Shown piece after piece: positions 34,681 to 45,187 of a stretch of 64,000 nt of DNA. How positions within the stretch are numbered: the stretch's first letter is position 1; every line of letters begins with the position of its first letter. A program made the position numbers and the translations under genes. Source of the stretch: Cytidiella melzeri (taxonomy: Eukaryota > Basidiomycota > Agaricomycetes > Polyporales > Irpicaceae). The stretch is taken from positions 21,951 to 85,950 of the forward strand of contig JABYQR010000194.1 of NCBI GenBank assembly GCA_022592445.1, given 5' to 3'. The notes below the pieces were generated by a model that saw nothing but the letters and a program-made list of their open reading frames with translations, searched no databases and was not told where the DNA came from.

Positions 34681-35987
34681 TCATAGTAGTTGAAGGTAAT
34701 TTGATGGTGCAACTGCAAATCGTTTTGACATGAACTATCAGCGTTGGAGATCAGTGATAGAAAGATCGAATATACGCACTTCCTATCTGTCCGTCCTCCT
34801 TTTTAGCCTGCCACCACTTCCCCTGCTTATCGAGCACCTCTAGGATTTCACCCTTGTCAAATGAGATTTCGTTCGGATCTTCTGGATTGGCAGTGTCTAG
34901 ATGGAAATTCAGACGATTGGCGCTGTCTTAAAATGTGGACAATGCACTTACATGGATACATCGCTTTCGCCTTGTATGTATACTCTGATTTGTTCGAAGT
35001 GTTCCCTACGCCCGCACCATCTGTAGGCGACGCAGGGCCTCCAAGAGGGGAAACAGCACCACTTGGGCTACCTTGAATGTTTGGCAAGTTTCCGGGGCCT
35101 CCACCAGCGCCCACACCTGCTGCTCCGGGACCCATCATCGGACTCGCAAGACCAACTGATGTGTCGCCAACCGCAGAACCAGGCCCGCGGAGAGAACCTG
35201 TGTTGTTTATGCTGGGCTGGTGGATGCTCCTGTTGTCGACGCTGGGGGCCTTGAAGCTTGCTCCGCTGCCAATGGGAGCGGCGGTAAAGCTGGTGGGCTT
35301 GGCGTCGTAACCGCCAGGTCCGAGGGTGCCAGGGGCAGCGTACCCTGGGGACGTGTAGCCGTTCCCACCCATACCGTGCATGCTCTGCGTGCGTCTGCGT
35401 CTCCTACCAGGCGGGGTGAGCCCTCCTGTGCCCATAGAGTTGAAAATGTGAAGCATGAGCGAGTCTTCTTCGGAGGTGAAGTAGAGGGTCCAAAGGATGT
35501 TGACGACGGCGAGGATGAGCCAACCGGCTGCCATGGCGTCGAGGGCGGACAAATTTGAAAAGATGGACTGGTTGACACCGATTACAGAGAAGACTACGCC
35601 GATAGCGAGGAAGGTGGAAAGCTGGAAACGGTTCATCGCTATGGAATCCGTGGCGAGGGTGTGTAGTACGCCGAGGATAAGGAAAAGCTGGAGGAAGATG
35701 GCAAACCATAGCGTGCCAACGGCTCCATGGCCGACTGCGTTGAGCGTGCTCTGTGAGCAAGGGAAGAGTGCTCTGCGGGGATGAAGGACGTACACTGCGC
35801 AGTCGCAATTGCTTGTGCGATGAAGGCCAGGAACCAGCCGACCTATAGCACGAGATAACGTTAATATGCGAACGAGTGCAATCCCCGATATGCGCATGCT
35901 TACCAATGCCAGTATTGTTGTGAAGAGAAAAAGATAATGAGTGAGTATGGGCGTGAAGTCATACCCTTCGCTCCCGCGAGGCGGCAT
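34681..35987 (-). CDS. SHO1: SHO1 osmosensor (four membrane helices plus SH3)
   Basis: Start at 35,987 gives [20 protein letters not shown]. Helix 1 is [10 protein letters not shown], joined to [15 protein letters not shown]. Helix 3 is [21 protein letters not shown]. The last helix pair includes [18 protein letters not shown] and [23 protein letters not shown], the Sho1 signature. A Gly/Pro/Ser-rich linker (about 180 residues) leads to [10 protein letters not shown], then [19 protein letters not shown] and [18 protein letters not shown] last small exon gives [10 protein letters not shown]. Together these form a C-terminal SH3 domain. SHO1 is a plasma-membrane adaptor upstream of the HOG/filamentation MAPK pathways, and its SH3 binds the MAPKK Pbs2. 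A copia retrotransposon lies about 340 bp upstream. Confidence 0.94.
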
Positions 35988-36322
35988 CGTGTGCAAAAGT
36001 CAGTTGAGCACTGGGCTAGGTGAGCTGCGCGTATACGAGGGAGTCGGCGTCCTCCAAAAGGCAAAAAGTGGAAAGAAACAGGGAATGCGAGGTGGTGGAC
36101 GACGAGGAGGGAGGAATGGACTAGCACGAGGTCAGGTTGGGTCGCAGAGCCCCCCTCGCAGTCAGGGCTCCCACGACCCTTTTATGGTAATCGGGTTATC
36201 TTCACCTCCCACCGCAGCCGCCCTGGCTCTGGCACTCACATTCACCACACAACTGCGACGTACATTCGGAGAAGGACAACGAAGGAGCAGTCTTGGATGC
36301 AACTAGATACTCAGTCGTGATT
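35988..36322. promoter_or_regulatory. SHO1 upstream region, cut by the copia insertion
   Basis: 335 bp of native upstream sequence lie between the SHO1 start and the target-site duplication. Original promoter sequence further upstream is now beyond the 5.1-kb retrotransposon, at 41,469 onward. Confidence 0.45.
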
Positions 36323-36327
36323 GTGCA
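36323..36327. repeat. 5-bp target-site duplication, left copy (GTGCA)
   Basis: Identical to 41,464-41,468, immediately outside the LTRs; fixes the element ends. Confidence 0.9.
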
Positions 36328-36540
36328 TGTCAGAGAGTGACCCGCTGCTAGAGACGAATGAGGAATGAGGGACGGGGCGCTGGTGCGCCAGGGTACTATA
36401 TACGGAATACCCGCCATGTATAAAAGATCGCGGCCTGGCACAGGGGCAACCTGTCGGTTGCTCACTCCGTGCCAGGTACGTGTGTGTCCTATGGAATGTT
36501 CTGTCGGTTGCTCACTCCGTGCCAGTTCGTCTGATTGATA
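36328..36540 (+). repeat. Copia 5' LTR, 213 bp
   Basis: Begins TGTCAGAGAG and ends TGATTGATA, so the termini are TG...TA and not TG...CA. TATAAAAG at 36,419-36,426 is a likely promoter. A 25-bp segment is repeated at 36,451-36,475 and 36,501-36,525, 50 bp apart, downstream of the TATA box and so probably within the transcribed leader. Confidence 0.93.
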
Positions 36541-36552
36541 GGTTATGAGCCC
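36541..36552 (+). promoter_or_regulatory. Primer binding site for half-tRNA of initiator Met
   Basis: GGTTATGAGCCC starts directly after the LTR. It is complementary to GGGCUCAUAACC, the anticodon stem-loop of fungal initiator tRNA-Met, with partial pairing beyond. Priming from an internal tRNA fragment is known from Drosophila copia; here it is inferred from the match. Confidence 0.75.
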
Positions 36553-36654
36553 CGTGCTCCAAGAGCTACCCATCAGATTCCAGACGAACTTTCCATCGCT
36601 ACCAACATCGTTGCTGTCTCATCCAATTGTACCCCTATCTATACATAAATCGCC

Positions 36655-38352
36655 ATGTCGAATCTCATCAAAGACTCTTCGAAGAATACGTTACCGAAAC
36701 TCGAAGACGACGGCGACAGCAATTCCTATGGTACATGGATCATACAGGTTGAAGCAAAATTGAGGTCTATTCACCTATGGAAATACTTTGAAGGGCCCGA
36801 GTCCGTACCTCCCACTATTCCCACTCTAAAGGAGACCTACAACGACGAAGTCCAAGATCCCATCACCGGGAATGTATACAAGGGCATCAAGAAGGGAAAC
36901 GAGGATCTAGTTGAGAAAGCCACTAAGGATGCTGAACCTTGGTATGAAGCAAATATGACGGCAATAGCTCTCTTACTTGAAGCCATTCCTCGCTCCAAAA
37001 TCCATCTTGTCGGACGGACGAAAGCTGCCAAAGTCGCCTGGGAAATCCTCCGTTCCGAGTATCGCCCCATCAACAATCTCAGGGCATCGTCACTCCATCA
37101 GAAATTGATGAGCTTCACATGTCAAGAGAATATGATCGTCAGCAAATGGGCAGATAGAATGCGCGCTCTCTACGCTGAGCTATGCGATCAAGATCCAAAT
37201 CGACTCTCGGACATCAACTTCGCGACGACCCTTGCTGATCTCATCCCCACCGACAACAGTTGGAGAATGTTCTCCCGCACGCTGCACCAGGAAATGAGCG
37301 TAGCACATGGGTCAGGGAATCCAATGTCCTCATCGAGAGTCATTGAATTAATCAAGGAGGAGGATTGGGCTCAGACGAAGAACGATACCGATGTGATTGC
37401 GCAGATCTACGAGACCGACAACCTTTTCCGTAAGCGCTCCGCCCCCACTGTATCCGTCACAACCATCAGCCATGCAGACAGCCCTGGCGCTAAGCGGCAA
37501 ACAAAATGGTGCTCAAACGTGGATTGCGATAGACCGCGCGGACACACAATAGATGAATGTTTCGCGTATGGAGGAGGAAAGTGCGGACAGTATCCCGAAT
37601 GGTGGAGGGGAAGAAAGGACATCCACCTACCGCGCTCACAACGGCGTAAGTCGAAGAATGTCTCAAAGAAGTTTAACGTCGAAAAGGACAAAGAACCCAA
37701 CGCCAACATCGCCACGGAGATTCCTAAACCTCCAAACGTAGATGTCAACTCCGCGTCCATTTTGTCCCAAGACACAGTATACTCGTTCAATGCCATGACG
37801 CTCGCAGATCCCGGCAACGCCATCAACTGCAGTAACGCCGCCCTCTCACGCGATCACGCCAAGAATTCTTCAGTCTATCACGATTCTGGAGCTAACAGGC
37901 ACATCTTTTTTGATCGCGCCGTATTCGATGAGTATCAACCCATACAACCTCTCAATGTTCGCGGCTTCGGATCTGCCCTGACCACCTCCGCGATCGGTGT
38001 AGGTAATGTGTATCTACACGCAACTGTGAACGGTTCCACGCACACTGTCAAACTCACTGATGTCTTACACGTCCCCTCTGCGCGCATGAACTTGGTCTCG
38101 CAGGGATGTCTCGAGCGGAGGGGCGTAGGATCTATGACAAAGGCCGGACGCATCACCTTGGACTTCAATGGCGAGACGATTATGGCTGGACATCTTGACG
38201 ACAATGATCTCTACAAGTTAAACGTCACCACACTGTCCCGAGATCTTTCCACACGCGTCAGTACTTCCTCGCTCATTGACCGCATCTCCGAACCACACAT
38301 CTTGGCCACAAACATTCGCGCAGCAACCCCGGGTTTTTACACCGCCTACTAG
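36655..38352 (+). CDS. Copia Gag and aspartic protease
   Basis: 565 codons from ATG 36,655. Gag residues 20-240 have the UBN2/DUF4219-type copia layout (GTWIIQVEAKLRSIHLWKYFEG, AWEILRSEYRPINNLRASSL, LHQKLMSFTCQENM). Near residue 284 is a CCHC-like knuckle (CSNVDCDRPRGHTIDEC) with unusual spacing, followed by GGGKCGQYPEWWRGR, common in basidiomycete copia elements. The protease has YHDSGANRHIFFDR (DSG active site, near residue 408) and the flap region VRGFGSALTTSAIGVGNVY, then LTDVLHVPSARMNLVSQGCL. It ends at TAG 38,350 within the start of the gag-pre-integrase region, 19 nt after a GGGTTTT heptamer. Confidence 0.92.
   Translation: MSNLIKDSSKNTLPKLEDDGDSNSYGTWIIQVEAKLRSIHLWKYFEGPESVPPTIPTLKETYNDEVQDPITGNVYKGIKKGNEDLVEKATKDAEPWYEANMTAIALLLEAIPRSKIHLVGRTKAAKVAWEILRSEYRPINNLRASSLHQKLMSFTCQENMIVSKWADRMRALYAELCDQDPNRLSDINFATTLADLIPTDNSWRMFSRTLHQEMSVAHGSGNPMSSSRVIELIKEEDWAQTKNDTDVIAQIYETDNLFRKRSAPTVSVTTISHADSPGAKRQTKWCSNVDCDRPRGHTIDECFAYGGGKCGQYPEWWRGRKDIHLPRSQRRKSKNVSKKFNVEKDKEPNANIATEIPKPPNVDVNSASILSQDTVYSFNAMTLADPGNAINCSNAALSRDHAKNSSVYHDSGANRHIFFDRAVFDEYQPIQPLNVRGFGSALTTSAIGVGNVYLHATVNGSTHTVKLTDVLHVPSARMNLVSQGCLERRGVGSMTKAGRITLDFNGETIMAGHLDDNDLYKLNVTTLSRDLSTRVSTSSLIDRISEPHILATNIRAATPGFYTAY
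38331..38337 (+). promoter_or_regulatory. Candidate -1 ribosomal frameshift heptamer GGGTTTT
   Basis: In the gag frame the codons are GGT TTT preceded by G, the X-XXY-YYZ pattern for -1 slippage. The -1 frame is open from 38,280 and the gag stop is at 38,350, so the heptamer lies inside a 70-nt overlap. After the slip the reading is GFLHRLLGHLGVKGL, matching the HRRLGHLG zinc-binding start of copia integrase. A one-base indel in the T run would look the same. Confidence 0.45.
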
Positions 38353-41291
38353 GCCATCTAGGCGTAAAAGGGCTATCCCACTCAACTGATGGGATCAAAA
38401 TTATTACGGATCCTCAAGCCCAACACACTTGCGAAACATGCGCGCGCGCAAACATCAAGCGCCTACCTTTTCCCAAATCCTCGAATCTCAGGGCTGATCG
38501 CCTACTCTTCCGCATTCATATCGACATCTGTGGTCCTTTACCTATCGGTTACGGTGGCATCAAATATTTCATGCCGTGCGTTGACTGCCACTCCAGGTGG
38601 CGTGTCGCCTTATTCCTCAAATCGCGGTCAGACGCGCTACAAGAATTCATCAAATACAAAACGGCAGTGGAACGCTTCACAGGACAGAAGGTGGCTGTAC
38701 TCAGGGTCGACAACGCTCCAGAACTCATCATGGGCAATTTCCGTGCCTACTGCAACAACGAGGGGATCACTCTAGAGAAAATTGTTCCTGACGCCTCACC
38801 ACAGAACGGCGTGGCTGAAAGGACAAACTGGACACTGGCTTCCATGGCGCGAGCTATGCTCATCGACAGCGGACTCACCGACTTCTTCTGGCCCCTAGCC
38901 GTCCAATGCGCGGCACATATCTTGAACCGAATCTCCACCACCGCCCTTCCACACAACCACACGCCTTACTACGTCTGGTACAATCGTCATCCGGATATTT
39001 CGCATTTCCGAGTTTTTGGTACTCGCGTCATCTCAAGGCGAATGGACGCTGACTCATTAAACAAAATCCAGGCACGAGGCGAGGAGGGACGCTTCGTTGG
39101 ATACGCACAAGATGCCAAAGGCTATCTAATTTGGTTTCCAAACTCGCGAGCTGTACGTGTACGTCGAGATGTTGTGTTTCTCGATGACGCTTTCCCCACA
39201 CCTCAATCCTCCTCGCCCTCATCGCCGCTATGGGACGACGTAATCATGCCCAACGACGTCCGCTTCAACGACACCACCAACACGCCACACCAGTATGTAC
39301 CTTCTGGTACCACAAACGAATCAATGGCTGACGAATTCTCCGGTAGAGAACCAACGTCAGCCAATCACGCCCCGGATGGGCTGGTTCCGGTTGAACCAAA
39401 CGTGCGCGCCCCGGTTGGGCACAACAACTTGTCTCCGGAAGAGACAAGAGAAGACCTCCTAAACGCTACGCCTCCGGATGAGGCAAACGTTCTCAGAGGT
39501 CGACAACGTACTTTGCCGATCAGGTACAAAACTGACAACGCCGTGTATTCGGACGAGGGGGGGTTGCCAGTCCAACGGGACCTTGTTCTTTCCGCTCTCA
39601 CACACGACGTCTCACTGTCTCAGATTTCAACGTCTTCCACGTCTTCGACAAACGCCCTACCAACTCCAATCGACGATGCTGACGCCAAGGACCCACACTC
39701 AGTTTCAGAAGCGGAACGCGGAAAATACTGGGATCAGTGGTTAGCGGCGATACACGAGGAACTCCACGCCCTCTACGAGAAGGGTGTCTACGAAGATGTC
39801 GAGAGCGTTCCCCCAGGAAGGAAACCCGTTGACTCCAAGTGGGTCTTGCACATCAAACGCAATGCGGATGGGCACATCTCGAGATTCAAGGCGCGATTAG
39901 TGGCGAAAGGCTTCACACAAATCCCGGGCCAAGATTTTACGTTCACATTCGCTCCGGTCGCCCGCTGGGACTCAATACGGACAATCCTGGCTATATCGGC
40001 ACACGAAGATCTTCACCTCCGCCATATCGACATCAAAACGGCGTTCCTGAACGGACCGCTCGCGGAGGAAATCTACATGACAAAACCGCCAATTCTGGGA
40101 AAAGGATACTGGCGTTTGCGAAAGGGCCTGTACGGGTTGAAACAGGCTGGGAGGTCCTGGTACCTCGAGTTCAACGGAAAATACCAGACGCTCGGATTTC
40201 ACAGGTGCGAATCTGATTGGAGCGTCCATGTCCGCGACAAGGACAACGTCAAGGCAATGTCAGCCACCAGCGTCGACGACATATTGTTGGCCACAACTTC
40301 GGAGGCTGAGTCAGACTCGGTGACAGAAGGGATAAGGGGTATGTTCGAGATCACGGACAATGGACAGGTCGAGTGGCTACTCGGATGCAAGGTGACCAGA
40401 AATCGCAAACGAAGAAACATTTTCCTGTCACAAGAAGCCTATACGCTATCGATCCTTCGACAATTCGATATGGAATTCTGCAACTCCGTTTCAACACCTC
40501 TACCACCCAAGACACCTCTCGTGCGAGAAGACAGTGCAAAGTCCGACGCCGAACGCGCTGAAATCAAAGCACTCCCGTACTGCACCCTCGTCGGTAAAAT
40601 TATGTATCTCGCGACTACGACACGACCCGATATTGCGTACGCAGTGCGAGAACTCGCAAAGTACATGTCGTGCTATGGTCATACGCACTGGACGGCAGCC
40701 AAGCATCTACTGAGATATCTCCAAGGCACTCGGTCCTTAGGTCTTACTTTAGGAAACCTCGACGCAGCGTATCCTCTGTTTCACGGATTCACGGACTCCG
40801 ACTGGGGATCTGGAGAGGGAAGGAAATCCATTTCTGGGTACGTCATGGTCGTTTATGGGTCACCGGTCGCATGGAGTTCCAAACAACAACCCGTCGTCGC
40901 ACTATCCTCTTGTGAGGCCGAATACCTTGCCTGCTCACACGCCGCTTGTCAAGTCATATGGCTACGACAACTACTCGGAGAACTTGGCATTCCACAGTCC
41001 ACACCGACTACCCTCTTCTGTGACAACAACGGTACCATAGCGTGTACGCACGATCCCCACGGTCATACACGAATGAAGCACATAGACATCAAGGCTCATT
41101 TCATTCGAAACTGCGTAAACGACGGACTGATTAATGTCACACGCGTATCCGGAAAACAAAACACGGCCGATATATTCACAAAAGCACTACCACGGGTTCT
41201 ACATACACGAGGGATGGAAATGTTGGGGCTACTCGCGGGTCAAGGGGGGGTGTCAGAGAGTGACCCGCTGCTAGAGACGAATGAGGAATGA
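38338..41291 (+). CDS. Copia integrase, reverse transcriptase and RNase H
   Basis: Open in the -1 frame without a stop from 38,280 to 41,291; an internal ATG is at 38,571. The integrase zinc finger has HRLLGHLG, then CETCARANI. The core reads HIDICGPLPI, VLRVDNAPEL and PQNGVAERTNWTL (D, D, E). RT has DSKWVLHIKRNADGHISRFKARLV, HIDIKTAFLNGPL, YGLKQAGRSWY and an active-site box TSVDDILLA, with Ser where Tyr or His is usual. RNase H has FTDSDWGSG, SISGYVMV, SSCEAEYLA and CDNNGTIACTHDP. The frame runs 41 nt into the 3' LTR before its stop. Confidence 0.92.
41242..41250 (+). promoter_or_regulatory. Polypurine tract
   Basis: AAGGGGGGG directly before the 3' LTR; plus-strand DNA primer site. Confidence 0.8.
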
Positions 41292-41463
41292 GGGACGGGG
41301 CGCTGGTGCGCCAGGGTACTATATACGGAATACCCGCCATGTATAAAAGATCGCGGCCTGGCACAGGGGCAACCTGTCGGTTGCTCACTCCGTGCCAGGT
41401 ACGTGTGTGTCCTATGGAATGTTCTGTCGGTTGCTCACTCCGTGCCAGTTCGTCTGATTGATA
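41251..41463 (+). repeat. Copia 3' LTR, 213 bp
   Basis: Reads identical to 36,328-36,540 and is followed by the GTGCA duplication at 41,464. Confidence 0.93.
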
Positions 41464-41468
41464 GTGCA
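41464..41468. repeat. 5-bp target-site duplication, right copy (GTGCA)
   Basis: Matches the left copy exactly. Confidence 0.9.
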
Positions 41469-42099
41469 TGCGCCCGTGGGTAGAATGCCAGCGCTACTGA
41501 CAGGACTGCCGTGTGCACCGGCAATGAATAACTACAAGTATGTCCGCCTTTCAGGTGCGTCCCACGCGGATAGAAACTGACTTTTTATGCCTGTGTCTGC
41601 AGATGCCGTAACATGATGACTCCGTAGTTCCCCCAGTGGCTAGCACAAGGCTATAGCTAGCAGCACGCAAAGGCTTTCTCAGCAACTGTGCCCAGTAAGC
41701 ACTCGACATTCCACTTGATTCGTGCCCTAACATCTGTGTAGATGGCTATACACGGTAACGCACCGATCAGTTGGCCGGAGGCTGGAGCCCCCTGTTTGCA
41801 AGCCAGTTTGAATCCGTCTCAAGCTCTCGGTTGCCGAGGCCGTGAAATTATACGCGCAACCAGCCGAAACCGCCAGTCATCAGTCGCCGGTGTCAGTTCT
41901 GCTGACACACCCACAACTCCCTTACACGCGGATACTACATAACAGAGAGCAGCGGCACCGAGCATCCTTTCTCTCTTTCACCCCTCACCATCAACAGTGC
42001 TCAAGGACACGCTGTCCTTAAAGTCTCTAATGCGTCTCCTTCATACTTTTGCCCGGTACCAAGAGCCTTGAAACGCCCAGACGCCATATTGTGGACTGG
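41469..42099. other. Intergenic region right of the copia element
   Basis: Before the insertion this DNA adjoined the SHO1 upstream region. It probably holds the promoter and 5' UTR of the next gene, including possible short upstream exons (for example an ATG at 42,030). Confidence 0.4.
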
Positions 42100-43606
42100 A
42101 TGTCCAACCCCTGTTGTCCCATCCTGCTGTCGTCGTTCACGACCCGTTCCATGACCTTACCAGTTGGCAAGGCTTGCGTTGGCTCCGTGTGCCTCAAATA
42201 TCTCATCATATGTCTTGCTAACGCCCTTCTCGCCACTGGATGGCTGCTACTTGTAAGTAATCTCTATTCTCAGTCAATGTTATCTCATTCAGTATGTATA
42301 CAGAGCGTGCTTACGCTAATAAGCAACGCGGTACTCGCTTTCGGCTCGCCGCCGACGCTACCGAAGCCTCCTGCTCACCCAACACCCCTCACGATCAAGC
42401 CGGTTCTGGCGTCCTCAGATATGGAACGTATCAAGCTCGACAGGGCCAATTCGTTGGAAAAACACGCTCAGGCGCAGCATGTCAAGTTTGTCAACGGACG
42501 ATCTACATCACACGCATCGCCTCCCTCTCCCATATCCACAGTAGCATCATCCTCAACACTGCCAGATTCAAATGCACATGGCTCTGACACTGCTTTGGTC
42601 TCCACATCGCCAATAAGTACATCCCCTACCTTGCCTTCTCCGAGTTCAGAGAAGTCGCACCAGCCCAACGCTCAGGGGCACAAGAGGTTGTCGTTCAGGC
42701 GGTCCTCTGGGAGGTCCACCTCAAGTGGGGATAGCGGGTCTTCTGAGCGCCCCGCTCATGGCGGTACGTCTCGAACATCACCTGCGTGTCATGAAACCAC
42801 CAGAACAAATCTTCTCTCCGCAGTGGGCCCATGTTTGTTGTTGAAACGTGCCACGTCCGGCTTGGATTTTCCGCATCATCAGTCACCGCGCCAGAAGTCG
42901 CCTGTACGACGCACAGACCCTTACCAAGCGCCGTATTTCTTCCCCTCACCGCTTTCTCCTGATGCTGCGGGTTATGCTCAACGATTGAGGATAGAACGCG
43001 GCGGTAGTGGCAGCCCTGACACCACTCTTGCTGCCTTATCTTTAACATCTTCTCCCTTGGCCTCGGTGCCCTCCAGTCAATATGGCTTGGAGGCTCGTCG
43101 TGATGGCTCTTCAGCTCAGGGATCTTCAGATCCTGTCCGCAGAAACTCAACGAAGCGTCCACAACCCCTTCCTCTCGCAAACGTCAGGAACAGACCGCTA
43201 TCATGGGACTCTGATATACGTCATCTGCGGACGAAAAAATCGGCATCTTCAATGCAAAGCGTGGAAACGCCGTCGACAGCGACTCCGGGAAAGAAGTTTT
43301 GGAGGTGAGCTCGGGAATCCCTGCACCAAATCTTGAATTCGGGCTCGTCACTAACGTATCTTATTCTCGTCACACAGAAAGCCAACTAAGACACATCACG
43401 CGCACCTCGTAGCCCTCAACACAGTAGCCAATCTTGAGCGCCTTCCTGATTCGCTAACCTCCCCTCCAACGACGGCAAAGCAGAAACGGACGTGGTTCAG
43501 ACGACGACATACGATGTCGGTCTCTGACCTCCCTTCGCCGGCCACTCTCACCGGTGAGCTTTCGAGGCAGTCGAGGAATGTAGGTGATGCCGCTGTCGTG
43601 TCTTGA
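42100..43606 (+). CDS. Unknown Ser/Pro-rich protein with hydrophobic N-terminus
   Basis: ATG 42,100 is the first in-frame Met (MSNPCCPILLSS), but an upstream exon cannot be excluded. The N-terminus is hydrophobic (VCLKYLIICLANALLATGWLL), joined over a 51-nt in-frame intron (about 42,254-42,304) to SVLTLISNAVLAFGS, perhaps a membrane anchor. The rest is Ser/Thr/Pro-rich and basic, with MERIKLDRANSLEKHAQAQHVKF, KRLSFRRSSGRSTSS and DPYQAPYFFPSPLSPDAAGYAQRL. A last exon (KPTKTHHAHLVALNTVANLE, KRTWFRRRHTMSVSDLPSP) joins in phase at about 43,379. No family was recognised; the tail looks disordered and rich in phospho-sites. Confidence 0.55.
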
Positions 43607-44248
43607 CTGTCGATCTTTGTTGCGTGCGCCGCTGTTATGAGGCTGCGCTCTCCTGTGGTTCATTTACATTTGCTATATTTAACTTTTATATCATGTTGGA
43701 TGCATACACCAACGGTTCGAATCATTCTCATTCCTTGCTGTGCCTCGCAACTCATCTCATTTCGTCATCTTAGCATATATATATATAGACGACTCGCATC
43801 GTTGTGTAATTTGTGTACCTACAAGCATGTAATTACTTCAACTGTTTTTCTACAATACTAGGATTATGTCTGTGTGTTCGTCAAAACGAGGGAAACATTG
43901 AAAAGCCGTCAGTTGTAGTGATACAAGGTACACAAGCATTGAGAGTACCTATACCACAAATGTTAAAGGTAGCTCTGTACTAGCTAGAAGTGGAAGATGG
44001 CTCATATCTACAAACTACTCCGTCAGTTGATCGACGCTTGGTGGCCAGCTAGTTCGTGGTGTACAGTATGACCTCACTGCCGTGGTTCAAGCAGATGCAA
44101 CAAAATCTGGATGCAAGAGCTCTGGTAAGCGCATTTCTCTGAAAGTGGTGGCAGCAACGCGCATGTGCGTTCAGCTCTGAGGCGAGAGATGTCGTGAATC
44201 GAAGACCGCCCCCGGCGAACGACCATGACCTATGGCCCTCTGGTGACA
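43607..44248. other. Intergenic region, no gene seen
   Basis: 642 bp, AT-rich around 43,770-43,860. A GGTTCGAATC string resembling a Pol III B-box at 43,714 has no A-box partner or cloverleaf. Confidence 0.5.
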
Positions 44249-45187
44249 CTGAATGCGCGCTTCATTCTGTGTCCCATAGATGGCCAGAACTGTTGCGGAT
44301 CTCCCAAAGGATTGTCAACCCCACGCAAGGTACCTACAACCTGCGCCAGTCCTCGTCGGATTTTTCAGTTCCATACGGCGGTGTCGTAACGTTTGTCAAT
44401 GTTGGCCTCGGGGAAAACCCAGTTCAACTCTTCGAGCGTACCGCAAGCAGCAGCGAGGGTGCGCATTACACGAGTTGCAGAATGTTTGTGCCTTTCTTCT
44501 TATGCTCGCAATGCAAGCGTGTCGTCATCCTCATCGACTTTGTCCTCATTGTCGATACGCAACACAGCTCGTAGACCTGCCGCCAACTCAACGAGTCGCA
44601 ACTGACAAATGACCCAGTGCCTCCGTAACCTTGCAAATACTTTTGTCGTTTTCTTCGTCGTCAGTATATACTCTGAGGTTGTCCAGCAGCAGCGCGGTAC
44701 AGATCCAGCAGGTGAGTCCCACGAGGCAGTCCGGGCGTGGATGGGGACACGAGTGAATCCAAAACGCGAAGCAGGTCACCTGGGCGCCAGACACAGTGTT
44801 GGGAGGAAATGGAAAAGGTGTTAGGGCCGGATTGTAGTTTATATGACACAACTTGGAGCCACGAGACGGGGTACTGGTGTCACGGTGTAGCCAACTCAGA
44901 CGCTACTGACCAGACTGAAAAAGCCAGAAGGATCTCTCCCCGTTCGCAGAGAAATGCACCACGGAGTTGGAGAAAGCTTCGGCATGCTTGAAAGTGAGCT
45001 TTCGGAAGGGGAATGGTAGCATGACGATTCGAGATCGTCTACAGACGCGAGAGTGTGCCAAGGTAGCCTTGAAATGGATACACGGGGTAGGATTCCTTGG
45101 CTCGGCGTGCAGTAGTTCCTCAATCGCTGTGAGGAGCTCGTCTGGCAATTTTTGTATTCCCTGCACTTGACGAATTTGCGTGGCCAT
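44249..45187 (-). pseudogene. F-box array copy A, pseudogene with internal deletion
   Basis: Exon 1 from ATG 45,187 is intact (MATQIRQVQGIQKLPDELLT, F-box; then MLPFPFRKLTFKHAEAF). It is followed at once by material equal to the end of exon 2 of the intact copies (GSKLCHINYNPALTPFPFPP, CTALLLDNLRVY, EALGHLSVAT). The middle, about 0.9 kb coding most leucine-rich strands, is missing. The exon 3 remnant keeps DNEDKVDEDDDTLALRA but then has a stop where copy C has Trp (AWEERHKHSA). Similarity in exon 3 is to copy C rather than B or D. Confidence 0.82.

Larger units (their letters stand above)
36328..41463 (+). mobile_element. Ty1/copia LTR retrotransposon, young, near full length
   Basis: 5136 bp with 213-bp LTRs that read identical by eye and a 5-bp target duplication GTGCA (36,323-36,327 and 41,464-41,468). 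It has a tRNA primer site, a polypurine tract, gag-protease and integrase-RT-RNase H in copia order (integrase before RT). LTR identity implies recent insertion. The one obstacle to a single reading is a change of frame at 38,331-38,337, described separately. Confidence 0.95.

Noticed and set aside
36451..36525. Regularly repeated 25-bp segments
   Set aside because: Considered as a CRISPR-like array; only two units, inside an LTR of a eukaryotic retrotransposon.
43712..43726. GGTTCGAATC string like a tRNA B-box
   Set aside because: No upstream A-box at the right distance and no acceptor stem; no tRNA can be folded here.
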